56,000 bases of DNA, taken from Glandiceps talaboti (taxonomy: Eukaryota; Hemichordata; Enteropneusta; Spengelidae). Of the stretch, positions 46,201 to 55,829 are shown one piece after another. Location: positions 115,001 to 171,000 of the forward strand of contig NW_027554293.1 in assembly GCF_964340395.1 (NCBI RefSeq), written 5' to 3'. The translations under genes were made by a program, and so were the position numbers. Below the pieces are notes generated by a model. It made no database searches. It saw only the letters and a program-made list of their open reading frames with translations, and was not told where the DNA came from. The first letter of the stretch is position 1; each line of letters begins with the position of its first letter.

Positions 46201-49200
46201 GTACATACTTGAGACAAACTATTTCCCCCAACATTTCAAACTTCTAGATGGCATTACATGTCCAAGTTAGGGCATTTTAACTTAAATATCTTACAGTATT
46301 AACACCTTATAGACAGGTAACTTGTACAGTTTTTACGTATATTGTTTATACAGTCATGTAGTTTTAATGTGACTTGTCTTTGACACCGTGGACAGGGGGT
46401 GCTTTCAAGATCTAAAAAACATTCTCGATGAAGACGAGCTCCATATGGTATCAATACTGTTGAAGGATGTATTGCAACTACAAGTTTGATGCGGAGTACT
46501 ACAGAAACATTTATCACGAATGTAGGAGCTCCTCAAGGAGACTGTCTGAGCCCGGTACTCTTTACACTATACCTGGCAAAGGCACTTGCAGACGATAAAA
46601 CCCACTTATCATAGCATGGTACACTTGCTAACCTGGATACAAGCAGCCACACACTGTACTTCATGACTACTTTCAACATGTATGGCGGTAGAAATTTCAA
46701 TAATTTCTGTCAGTGTGGCCTTATTGGCTGCCAAGTCCTTGGGGAAATCAGCAAATTTCTTCTGTTGACCATCCACTTGTCCCAAATCGTCACCGACTTC
46801 AGAGGAGACAGTGATTGCCTCTTTATCATTCATCCAGACTAAGAGATCACGGACTTCACATCTCTGTATGTGTTGTTTGCATGAGTCTTCCAGACAATGT
46901 TGTTTTCTATTGTTAGCTGTCTCCAGCAAATGTGTGTATCTAAACAGAAATTAAACACATTTTAGTACTTTACTTTAGCCAATTTGATAATGTTACTGGT
47001 GTGTCAATATGCACAGTATTTGGTTTGTCAGATCTGATAGCTCATATTATATTCCCTAAACTTTCCATATACTACAAAGCTGTGGAATTTTCGGTCATAC
47101 CAAATCATTAGCAACATATCATACTCTATCCTAGCTGGCTATCACTAATTCATCTACTCACTCATACACAAACTTACAATCTACCCAAGAGTTATTTCTC
47201 ACCTAAAGAACCTGTGTACATCATGAGCACTGCCAAGACTGGTACTACATTCATCAGCCACTTGTTCCAAAGCTGTCCAACGGAAATTTAAATCCTGTAT
47301 ATCAAATTTCAAAACATACACAACAGATTAGCAAGTGTTTTTTCAATGATTGTTATACATATACTAAATTGTCCTAATTCAACATAAAACACCAAATCAC
47401 ACTAGTTGTGCTAAAAAATGAAACGATAAAATGGAATGCCCACTAAGTCAGCATACATGACATAACTTAACATAAGAAATGTACAGGAATGACATTACCT
47501 TGTTAGCACTATTGATGAGGGTCAGGACATAACCTTTCTTCATGGACGCCTCGCGAGGACTCTTCTCGACATAATCGTTCACGGCAAGTACACATTCCTT
47601 GCCTACCAGTACATCATTACCAATGGGGGCTTCTTGTTGCTGTACCATAAACAATATAGTAAGAATTTAGCAATGTGCTAACATATTTACAAACCTAATA
47701 TTCTGGGAAATACTATATATATACATGTACATACAAAATTCAAGTCCTGTATATCAAATTTCAAAAAACATACACAACAGATTAGCAAGTATTTTTTCAA
47801 TATACTGATATTTTCCTAATTCAACATAAAACACCAAATCATAGTATGAAAGCCATCTCTATATGGCTTCTATCACACTGCACACTCAAACAAACTATAT
47901 ACTCAACATTAATATTGAGAATGCCAACATTCTGATGGTCCAGCCACAGTGGTTTTAAAGGGGTGAAGGAGGTCATAGATATACATTCACATGAACATGT
48001 GACTATAGTACCCAAACCCTTAACAAGGAGTCAGAACATATATGGTCGATATAATTATTGGTTAAGTGCATAGATTGAAAAGTGACTTAGTACAGTCTAT
48101 AATAGTTTCTGGTGTTATTATATCCAACCATCTCTGCATTATCAGTCACCTCAATGTGGCGCTACCTCCTCCAATTATCACCATGAAGATGACACAGAAC
48201 ATTCATAATGTTAATCACACTGTCCGCATGGAAGACCTTCACAGTATACTAGCTCCATCTGATCATTTAACAGCCTAGGATCTCGACATTAAACTCAAAT
48301 GGTAAGTCATGCGCCAGTAAAGCCGCAGAGACTTTCATCTCGTCGAAGTGATCTTTGGTATAATTCTATAAACGACAGACTGAGAAGGCAAAACGACAAT
48401 GTCGTCATGCTGAGCACTTATGGCGAAAGACAAATTTGACAGTTCATAAACAATTATATCAGGATGCAAAGAACCACATAACAGATCTTCTACATAATGC
48501 CAAAACTGACTACTTCAGCCAAAAAATCCCAGAGTCAATCAAGCAAGCAGATATTAGTGTGACTAATTTACTACTTCGTAAAGAAAAGAGTTCTCCCATT
48601 CCGACACTGTTTCCTCTCCTTGAATTGCCAAAACAGTTTGTATGTATGTATGTATGTATGTATGTATGTATGTATGTATGTATGTTTGTATATAATTGTT
48701 TATGTGTGTGTGTATGTATGTATGTATGTATGTATGTATGTATGTATATGTATGTAGTATGTATGTATGTATGTATGTAGGTATGTATCTGTCTGTGTTC
48801 ATGTGTTTTTTGACCCCAATGACACACCAATGGTAAGATCATTTTGACTTGAACAATAATTTTCTCAACTAGACACCCGAGGTAATACATCTAGTAGTAC
48901 CAAATATCATGGCGTGTGCGCACGCACGCATGCACGCACACATACACACACACCCACACACACAGATTGACATACACAGACACAGACAGAGACACTTAGC
49001 AATGCCTATAACACTAATGAATCTTATCAGTTCAGTTGTGCTAAAAAAAAATGAAACGATAAAATGGAATGGAATGCCCACTAGTCAGCATACATGACAT
49101 AACATAACATAAGAAATGTACAGGAATGACATTACCTTGTTAGCACTATTGACGAGATTCAGGACGTCACCTTTCTTCATGGACGCCTCACAAGGACTCT

Positions 49201-52200
49201 CCTCGACATAATCGTTCACGGCAAGTACACATTCCTTGCCTACCAGTACATCATTACCAATGGGTTCTTCTTGTTGCTGTACCATAAACAATATAGTAAG
49301 AATTTAGCAATGTGCTAACATATTTACAAACCTAATATTCTGGAAAATACTATATATATACATGTACATACAAAATTCAAGTCCTGTATATCAAATTTCA
49401 AAACATACACAACAGATTAGCAAGAGTTTTTCCAATGATTGTTATACATATACGGAATTGTCCTAATTCAACATAAAACATCAAATCACACTATGGAATC
49501 CCTGTCTATATGACTCTTCTTAGACTGTACACGCCAACTAACTATGTGTATATACATGTATACTCAACATTAATATTGAGAATGCCAAAATTCTGGTGGT
49601 CAAGCCACAGTGGTTTTAAAGGGGTGAAGGAGGCCGGCCATTCATACACATTTACATCTACATGTACAACAATCTTCTAAAGAAATCCCAGTATGTCATC
49701 AGACGATTATGTCACCAGAGACAGAGTCAGAAAGCTCATGAAAATACAGAATTTTATCCAGAGTTTAATATCATGTTCAAACTTTATTACTATATTCTCA
49801 ATCATTAAAATCTTTGGTTTACAAAGTTTCATATGATTATATAGAATTCAAACATTGGGGTTTAAGACCAAACTCAATTAATCATAGCATGGTACACTTG
49901 CTAACCTGAATACAAGCAGCCACACACTGTACTTCATGACTACTTTCAACATGTATGGCAGTAGAAATTTCAATAATTTCTGTCAGTGTGGCCTTATTGG
50001 CTGCCAAGTCCTTGGGGAAATCAGCAAATTTCTTCTGTTGACCATCCACTTGTCCCAAATCGTCACCGACTTCAGAGGAGACAGTGATTGCCTCTTTATC
50101 ATTCATCCAGACTAAGAGATCACGTACTTCACATCTCTGTATGTGTTGTTTGCATGAGTCTTCCAGACAACGTTGTTTTCTATTGTTAGCTGTCTCCAGC
50201 AAATGTGTGTATCTAAACAGAAATTAAACACATTTTAGTACTTTACTTTAGCCAATTTGATAATGTTACTGGTGTGTCAATATGCACAGTATTTGGTTTG
50301 TCAGATCTGATAGCTCATATTAATTCCTAAACTTTCCATATACTACAAAGCTGTGGAATTTTTGGTCATACCAAATCATTAGCAACATATCATACTCTAT
50401 CCTAGCTGGCTATCACTAATTCATCTACTCACTCATACACAAACTTACAATCTACCCAAGAGTTCTTTCTCACCTAAAGAACCTGTGTACATCATGAGCA
50501 CTGCCAAGACTGGTACTACATTCATCAGCCACTTGTTCCAAAGCTGTCCAACGGAAATTTAAATCCTGTATATCAAATTTCAAAACATACACAACAGATT
50601 AGCAAGTGTTTTTTCAATGATTGTTATACATATACTAAATTGTCCTAATTCAACATAAAACACCAAATCACACTAGTTGTGCTAAAAAATGAAACGATAA
50701 AATGGAATGGAATGCCCACTAGTCAGCATACATGACATAACATAACATAAGAAATGTACAGGAATGACATTACCTTGTTAGCACTATTGACGAGATTCAG
50801 GACATATCCTTTCTTAATGGACACCTTGCGAGGACTCTTCTCGACATAATCGTTCACGGCAAGTACACATTCCTTGCCTACCAGTACATCATTACCAATG
50901 GGTTCTTCTTGTTGCTGTACCATAAACAATATAGTAAGAATTTAGCAATGTGCTAACATATTTACAAACCTAATATTCTGGGAAATACTATATATACATG
51001 TACATACAAAATTCAAGTCCTGTATATCAAATTTCAAAACATACACAACAGATTAGCAAGTGTTTTTTCAATGATTGTTATACATATACGGAATTGTCCT
51101 AATTCAACATAAAACATCAAATCACACTATGAAATCCCTGTCTATATGACTCTTCTTAGACTGTACACGCCAACTAACTACATGTATATACTCAACATTA
51201 ATATTGAGAATGCCAAAATTCTGGTGGTCAAGCCACAGTGGTTTTAAAGGGGTGAAGGAGGCCGGCCATTCATACACATTTACATCTACATGTACAACAA
51301 TCTTCTAAAGAAATCCTAGTATGTCATCAGACGATCATGTCACCTGCAGAGACACAGAGTCAGAAAGCTCATGAAAATACAGAATTTTATCCAGAGTTTA
51401 ATATCATGTTCAAACTTTATTACTATATTCTCAATCATTAAAATCTTTGGTTTACAAAGTTTCATATGATTATATAGAATTCAAACATTGGGGTTTAAGA
51501 CCAAACTCAATTAATCATAGCATGGTACACTTGCTAACCTGGATACAAGCAGCCACACACTGTACTTCATGACTACTTTCAACATGTATGGCAGTAGAAA
51601 TTTCAATAATTTCTGTCAGTGTGGCCTTATTGTTGGCTGCCAAGTCCTTGGGGAAATCAGCAAATTTCTTCTGTTGACCATCCACTTGTCCCAAATCGTC
51701 ACCGACTTCAGAGGAGACAGTGAAGGCCTCTTTATCATTCATCCAGACTAAGAGATCACGTACTTCACATCTCTGTATGTGTTGTTTGCATGAGTCTTCC
51801 AGACAACGTTGTTTTCTTTTGTTAGCTGTCTCCAGCAAATGTGTGTATCTAAACAGAAATTAAACACATTTTAGTACTTTACTTTAGCCAATTTGATAAT
51901 GTTACTGGTGTGTCAATATGTACAGAATTTGGTTTGTCAGATCTGATAGCTCATATTATATTCCCTAAACTTTCCATATACTACAAAGCTGTGGAATTTT
52001 CGGTCATACCAAATCATTAGCAACATATCATACGCTATCCTAGCTGGCTATCACTAATTCATCTACTCACTCATACACACACTTACAATCTACCCAAGAG
52101 TTATTTCTCACCTAAAGAACCTGTGTACATCATGAGCATTGCCAAGACTGGTACTACATTCATCAGCCACTTGTTCCAAAGCTGTCCAACGGAAATTTAA

Positions 52201-55200
52201 ATCCTGTATATCAAATTTCAAAACATACACAACAGATTAGCAAGTGTTTTTTCAATGATTGTTATACATATACTAAATTGTCCTAATTCAACATAAAACA
52301 CCAAATCACACTAGTTGTGCTAAAAAATGAAACGATAAAATGGAATGCCCACTAAGTCAGCATACATGACATAACTTAACATAAGAAATGTACAGGAATG
52401 ACATTACCTTGTTAGCACTATTGATGAGGGTCAGGACATAACCTTTCTTCATGGACGCCTCGCGAGGACTCTCCTCGACATAATCGTTCACGGCAAGTAC
52501 ACATTCCTTGCCTACCAGTACATCATTACCAATGGGTTCTTCTTGTTGCTGTACCATAAACAATATAGTAAGAATTTAGCAATGTGCTAACATATTTACA
52601 AACCTAATATTCTGGGAAATACTATATATATACATGTACATACAAAATTCAAGTCCTGTATATCAAATTTCAAAAAACATACACAACAGATTAGCAAGTA
52701 TTTTTTCAATATACTGATATTTTCCTAATTCAACATAAAACACCAAATCATAGTATGAAAGCCATCTCTATATGGCTTCTATCACACTGCACACTCAAAC
52801 AAACTATATACTCAACATTAATATTGAGAATGCCAACATTCTGATGGTCCAGCCACAGTGGTTTTAAAGGGGTGAAGGAGGTCATAGATATACATTCACA
52901 TGAACATGTGACTATAGTACCCAAACCCTTAACAAGGAGTCAGAACATATATGGTCGATATAATTATTGGTTAAGTGCATAGATTGAAAAGTGACTTAGT
53001 ACAGTCTATAATAGTTTCTGGTGTTATTATATCCAACCATCTCTGCATTATCAGTCACCTCAATGTGGCGCTACCTCCTCCAATTATCACCATGAAGATG
53101 ACACAGAACATTCATAATGTTAATCACACTGTCCGCATGGAAGACCTTCACAGTATACTAGCTCCATCTGATCATTTAACAGCCTAGGATCTCGACATTA
53201 AACTCAAATGGTAAGTCATGCGCCAGTAAAGCCGCAGAGACTTTCATCTCGTCGAAGTGATCTTTGGTATAATTCTATAAACGACAGACTGAGAAGGCAA
53301 AACGACAATGTCGTCATGCTGAGCACTTATGGCGAAAGACAAATTTGACAGTTCATAAACAATTATATCAGGATGCAAAGAACCACATAACAGATCTTCT
53401 ACATAATGCCAAAACTGACTACTTCAGCCAAAAAATCCCAGAGTCAATCAAGCAAGCAGATATTAGTGTGACTAATTTACTACTTCGTAAAGAAAAGAGT
53501 TCTCCCATTCCGACACTGTTTCCTCTCCTTGAATTGCCAAAACAGTTTGTATGTATGTATGTATGTATGTATGTATGTATGTATGTATGTATGTTTGTAT
53601 ATAATTGTTTATGTGTGTGTGTATGTATGTATGTATGTATGTATGTATGTATGTATGTATATGTATGTAGTATGTATGTATGTATGTATGTAGGTATGTA
53701 TCTGTCTGTGTTCATGTGTTTTTTGACCCCAATGACACACCAATGGTAAGATCATTTTGACTTGAACAATAATTTTCTCAACTAGACACCCGAGGTAATA
53801 CATCTAGTAGTACCAAATATCATGGCGTGTGCGCACGCACGCATGCACGCACACATACACACACACCCACACACACAGATTGACATACACAGACACAGAC
53901 AGAGACACTTAGCAATGCCTATAACACTAATGAATCTTATCAGTTCAGTTGTGCTAAAAAAAAATGAAACGATAAAATGGAATGGAATGCCCACTAGTCA
54001 GCATACATGACATAACATAACATAAGAAATGTACAGGAATGACATTACCTTGTTAGCACTATTGACGAGATTCAGGACGTCACCTTTCTTCATGGACGCC
54101 TCACAAGGACTCTCCTCGACATAATCGTTCACGGCAAGTACACATTCCTTGCCTACCAGTACATCATTACCAATGGGTTCTTCTTGTTGCTGTACCATAA
54201 ACAATATAGTAAGAATTTAGCAATGTGCTAACATATTTACAAACCTAATATTCTGGAAAATACTATATATATACATGTACATACAAAATTCAAGTCCTGT
54301 ATATCAAATTTCAAAACATACACAACAGATTAGCAAGTGTTTTTCCAATGATTGTTATACATATACGGAATTGTCCTAATTCAACATAAAACATCAAATC
54401 ACACTATGGAATCCCTGTCTATATGACTCTTCTTAGACTGTACACGCCAACTAACTATGTGTATATACATGTATACTCAACATTAATATTGAGAATGCCA
54501 AAATTCTGGTGGTCAAGCCACAGTGGTTTTAAAGGGGTGAAGGAGGCCGGCCATTCATACACATTTACATCTACATGTACAACAATCTTCTAAAGAAATC
54601 CCAGTATATGTCATCAGACGATTATGTCACCAGAGACAGAGTCAGAAAGCTCATGAAAATACAGAATTTTATCCAGAGTTTAATATCATGTTCAAACTTT
54701 ATTACTATATTCTCAATCATTAAAATCTTTGGTTTACAAAGTTTCATATGATTATATAGAATTCAAACATTGGGGTTTAAGACCAAACTCAATTAATCAT
54801 AGCATGGTACACTTGCTAACCTGAATACAAGCAGCCACACACTGTACTTCATGACTACTTTCAACATGTATGGCAGTAGAAATTTCAATAATTTCTGTCA
54901 GTGTGGCCTTATTGGCTGTCAAGTCCTTGGGGAAATCAGCAAATTTCTTCTGTTGACCATCCACTTGTCCCAAATCGTCACCGACTTCAGAGGAGACAGT
55001 GATTGCCTCTTTATCATTCATCCAGACTAAGAGATCACGTACTTCACATCTCTGTATGTGTTGTTTGCATGAGTCTTCCAGACAACGTTGTTTTCTATTG
55101 TTAGCTGTCTCCAGCAAATGTGTGTATCTAAACAGAAATTAAACACATTTTAGTACTTTACTTTAGCCAATTTGATAATGTTACTGGTGTGTCAATATGC

Positions 55201-55829
55201 ACAGTATTTGGTTTGTCAGATCTGATAGCTCATATTAATTCCTAAACTTTCCATATACTACAAAGCTGTGGAATTTTTGGTCATACCAAATCATTAGCAA
55301 CATATCATACTCTATCCTAGCTGGCTATCACTAATTCATCTACTCACTCATACACAAACTTACAATCTACCCAAGAGTTATTTCTCACCTAAAGAACCTG
55401 TGTACATCATGAGCACTGCCAAGACTGGTACTACATTCATCAGCCACTTGTTCCAAAGCTGTCCAACGGAAATTTAAATCCTGTATATCAAATTTCAAAA
55501 CATACACAACAGATTAGCAAGTGTTTTTTCAATGATTGTTATACATATACTAAATTGTCCTAATTCAACATAAAACACCAAATCACACTAGTTGTGCTAA
55601 AAAATGAAACGATAAAATGGAATGGAATGCCCACTAGTCAGCATACATGACATAACATAACATAAGAAATGTACAGGAATGACATTACCTTGTTAGCACT
55701 ATTGACGAGATTCAGGACATATCCTTTCTTAATGGACACCTTGCGAGGACTCTTCTCGACATAATCGTTCACGGCAAGTACACATTCCTTGCCTACCAGT
55801 ACATCATTACCAATGGGTTCTTCTTGTTG
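43055..55829 (-). CDS. Alpha-spectrin-like locus: tandem exon array
   Basis: Eighteen intact exons of five types run right to left with AG acceptors and GT donors. The encoded pieces match the alpha-spectrin region around its SH3 domain: SH3 strands ([20 protein letters not shown]; alpha-spectrin has [15 protein letters not shown]), the SH3 end (GFVPA), helix C plus the next repeat (YTHLLE, CLEDS) and the start of the following repeat ([11 protein letters not shown]). Alpha-spectrin is a submembrane cytoskeletal rod protein that pairs with beta-spectrin. The array order is SH3 first half, linker, repeat (180 codons per unit) to about 46.6 kb, then SH3 second half, shortened repeat, twice. All junction phases agree. 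No start, stop or promoter is in view. Either a novel repeat protein or a decaying array is possible. Confidence 0.75.
43626..43777 (-). CDS. SH3 second-half exon, copy 1
   Basis: 152 bp, acceptor gatag, donor CA/gtaagt, phase 0 in and 2 out. It begins [20 protein letters not shown], corresponding to the alpha-spectrin DWWKVEVNDRQGFVPA segment. The first of the paired Trp residues, which contacts ligand in SH3 domains, is Gln here, and the Tyr of the AAYV segment is missing. The exon ends with a QRQRQRQ stretch from a CTGTCT microsatellite inside the coding sequence, then IEDQ. Confidence 0.75.
43860..43997. mobile_element. 138-bp MITE in an intron
   Basis: Inverted ends TTCCCAAATATTTTTCTTCG and, from the right, TTCCCAACATATTTCTTCAT, each followed by TTCAGCC. 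TAA flanks both sides (43857-43859 and 43998-44000). A second, more diverged copy at about 45696-45830 was carried by the local 1.84-kb duplication. The class is uncertain; a 3-bp TAA duplication would fit PIF/Harbinger-type. Confidence 0.65.
44895..45090 (-). CDS. Shortened spectrin-repeat exon, copy 2
   Basis: 196 bp, the same borders and phases as the exon at 43055 and the same 37-codon deletion, so the deletion predates their duplication. It differs by one residue (S for W after CLEDS). Its upstream intron and SH3 second-half exon are duplicated with it at about 1.83-1.84 kb spacing. Confidence 0.75.
45459..45610 (-). CDS. SH3 second-half exon, copy 2
   Basis: 152 bp, acceptor gatag, donor CA/gtaagt, phase 0 in and 2 out. 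It begins [20 protein letters not shown] and contains [18 protein letters not shown], matching in position the SASRENLLEEQGSIA linker after the spectrin SH3. The codon split CA+A across the next junction restores Gln before YTHLLE, as expected for the QVEEL-YHSLLE junction of alpha-spectrin. Confidence 0.75.
45696..45830. mobile_element. Duplicated copy of the 138-bp MITE
   Basis: Same core as 43860-43997 (aggggcccttgtcatgatga, gtcacttgag) with a weakened right end (tgttgg). It lies at the same intron position relative to the SH3 second-half exon. Confidence 0.6.
46375..46600 (+). pseudogene. RT palm fragment inserted between the two exon-array types
   Basis: The plus strand reads [20 protein letters not shown] then [17 protein letters not shown] and a stop. 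After a frame change it reads [20 protein letters not shown] then LYLAKAL. These are RT motif A (FDTVDR) and motif B (APQGDCLSP). It is a short dead fragment of a third type of non-LTR-like RT. It lies at the boundary between the linker-bearing units and the SH3 second-half units. Confidence 0.75.
46633..46939 (-). CDS. Spectrin-repeat exon, copy 1
   Basis: 307 bp, acceptor tttag, donor CAG/gttagc, phase 2 in and 0 out. It encodes [20 protein letters not shown] then [54 protein letters not shown] and VAACIQ. It aligns end to end with the alpha-spectrin repeat after the SH3 domain (LEKSCKK, WINEKEA, EEVGADLEQV, LQKKFDDFQKDLKANE). The heptad-like pattern and the repeat Trp (LVWMN) are kept. Confidence 0.8.
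47203..47294 (-). CDS. Spectrin linker exon, copy 1
   Basis: 92 bp, acceptor atacag, donor AG/gtgaga, phase 0 in and 2 out. It encodes [20 protein letters not shown] then [11 protein letters not shown], matching the LNERW..L..LAEER..LLGSAHEVQRFHR helix that opens the next alpha-spectrin repeat. In the array it is placed before, not after, the repeat exon. Confidence 0.78.
47499..47639 (-). CDS. SH3 first-half exon, copy 1
   Basis: 141 bp (47 codons), acceptor gtacag, donor AAG/gtaatg, phase 0-0. It encodes [20 protein letters not shown] then [20 protein letters not shown] and LINSANK. This is the RT-loop half of the alpha-spectrin SH3 domain ([33 protein letters not shown]). The Tyr of the ALYDY ligand-binding motif is Asn here. 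Confidence 0.8.
48060..48630 (+). pseudogene. LINE ORF2 linker fragment in an intron, copy 1
   Basis: Frames in order read [20 protein letters not shown] and [51 protein letters not shown], then [30 protein letters not shown] and [17 protein letters not shown]. This is the endonuclease-to-RT linker of a CR1/L2-type LINE with several frameshifts. It lies antisense to the spectrin-like exons and ends abruptly at the (GTAT)n tract of the Pearl-like element. Confidence 0.75.
48631..49045 (+). mobile_element. Family 2 Pearl-like element, 3' part, copy E
   Basis: A (GTAT)n tract (48638-48785) is followed by the module end (tttttgaccccaatgacaca, ggtaagatcattttgactt, gaacaataattttctcaa, actagacaccc) and a CA/GCAC-rich run (48913-48985). 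The 3' hairpin follows with loop cttatca: AACAC..TGAA (49009-49021) against GTTCA..GTGCT (49030-49042), then aaaaa. It ends in the intron beside the SH3 first-half exon at 49136. Confidence 0.65.
49136..49276 (-). CDS. SH3 first-half exon, copy 2
   Basis: 141 bp, phase 0-0, borders as copy 1. It differs as EEP for [11 protein letters not shown] for EKSPREAS and GDVLNLVN for GYVLTLIN. It is followed (downstream on the minus strand) by the Pearl-like and LINE insertion and then by another SH3 first-half exon, so this unit has two of them. Confidence 0.78.
49906..50212 (-). CDS. Spectrin-repeat exon, copy 2
   Basis: 307 bp, phase 2 in and 0 out. Nearly identical to copy 1, with QRC for QHC after NNRK. 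The donor is CAG/gttagc. It lies 1,636 bp from copy 3, the basic unit spacing. Confidence 0.8.
50474..50565 (-). CDS. Spectrin linker exon, copy 2
   Basis: 92 bp, phase 0 in and 2 out, coding sequence as in copy 1. Its terminal AG joins the first A of the repeat exon to give Arg (AGA). Confidence 0.78.
50774..50914 (-). CDS. SH3 first-half exon, copy 3
   Basis: 141 bp, phase 0-0. Distinguished by [10 protein letters not shown] in place of [11 protein letters not shown] truncated linker-exon start (acceptor, then DLNF) lies upstream with its boundary at 51019, as it does before the other SH3 first-half exons (47746 and 49383). Confidence 0.78.
51539..51848 (-). CDS. Spectrin-repeat exon, copy 3
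   Basis: 310 bp, one codon longer than the other copies (LAANNKATL), phase 2 in and 0 out preserved. It reads [13 protein letters not shown] where the others have ANNRK, and EAFTVSS for EAITVSS. Confidence 0.8.
52112..52203 (-). CDS. Spectrin linker exon, copy 3
   Basis: 92 bp, phase 0 in and 2 out. One base change (atgagcattg for atgagcactg) swaps GSAH for GNAH. Splice borders are as in the other copies. Confidence 0.77.
52408..52548 (-). CDS. SH3 first-half exon, copy 4
   Basis: 141 bp, phase 0-0. EEPIGNDV start, [20 protein letters not shown]. It is the segmental-duplicate partner of 47499-47639. Confidence 0.78.
52969..53540 (+). pseudogene. LINE ORF2 linker fragment, copy 2
   Basis: Segmental duplicate of 48060-48630 with the same frameshifts. 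The LINE fragment was therefore already broken before the 4.9-kb duplication. Confidence 0.75.
53541..53958 (+). mobile_element. Family 2 Pearl-like element, 3' part, duplicate of copy E
   Basis: Duplicate of 48631-49045. The (GTAT)n tract (about 53547-53698) differs from the first copy by only about one repeat unit, which points to a recent duplication. Confidence 0.65.
54049..54189 (-). CDS. SH3 first-half exon, copy 5
   Basis: 141 bp, phase 0-0. Identical in sequence features to copy 2 ([16 protein letters not shown]), its segmental-duplicate partner. Confidence 0.78.
54821..55127 (-). CDS. Spectrin-repeat exon, copy 4
   Basis: 307 bp, phase 2 in and 0 out. Differs from copy 2 by one visible residue (DLTANK for DLAANK). 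Confidence 0.8.
55389..55480 (-). CDS. Spectrin linker exon, copy 4
   Basis: 92 bp, phase 0 in and 2 out, coding sequence and borders as copies 1 and 2. Confidence 0.78.
55689..55829 (-). CDS. SH3 first-half exon, copy 6
   Basis: 141 bp, phase 0-0. [10 protein letters not shown] type, partner of 50774-50914. It is the most 5' exon visible; the locus continues beyond the right edge. Confidence 0.78.

Larger units (their letters stand above)
46607..51512. repeat. 4.9-kb segmental duplication, first copy
   Basis: Matches 51513 onward at an offset of 4,906-4,915 bp with very few differences. Exon borders, the LINE relic, (GTAT)n tract and Pearl-like end all recur. The left breakpoint is at about 46607, just after the RT fragment, and the second copy begins directly at the end of the first, so it is tandem. 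Confidence 0.88.

Noticed and set aside
46299-46517. 72-codon minus-strand frame with a CPRCQ motif suggesting a zinc finger
   Set aside because: It is the antisense of an RT fragment whose plus-strand motifs A and B are clear.
48436-48780. Long open frame running into a Tyr/Cys/Met/Val repeat
   Set aside because: The first part is a dead LINE linker; the rest is translation of the (GTAT)n tract.
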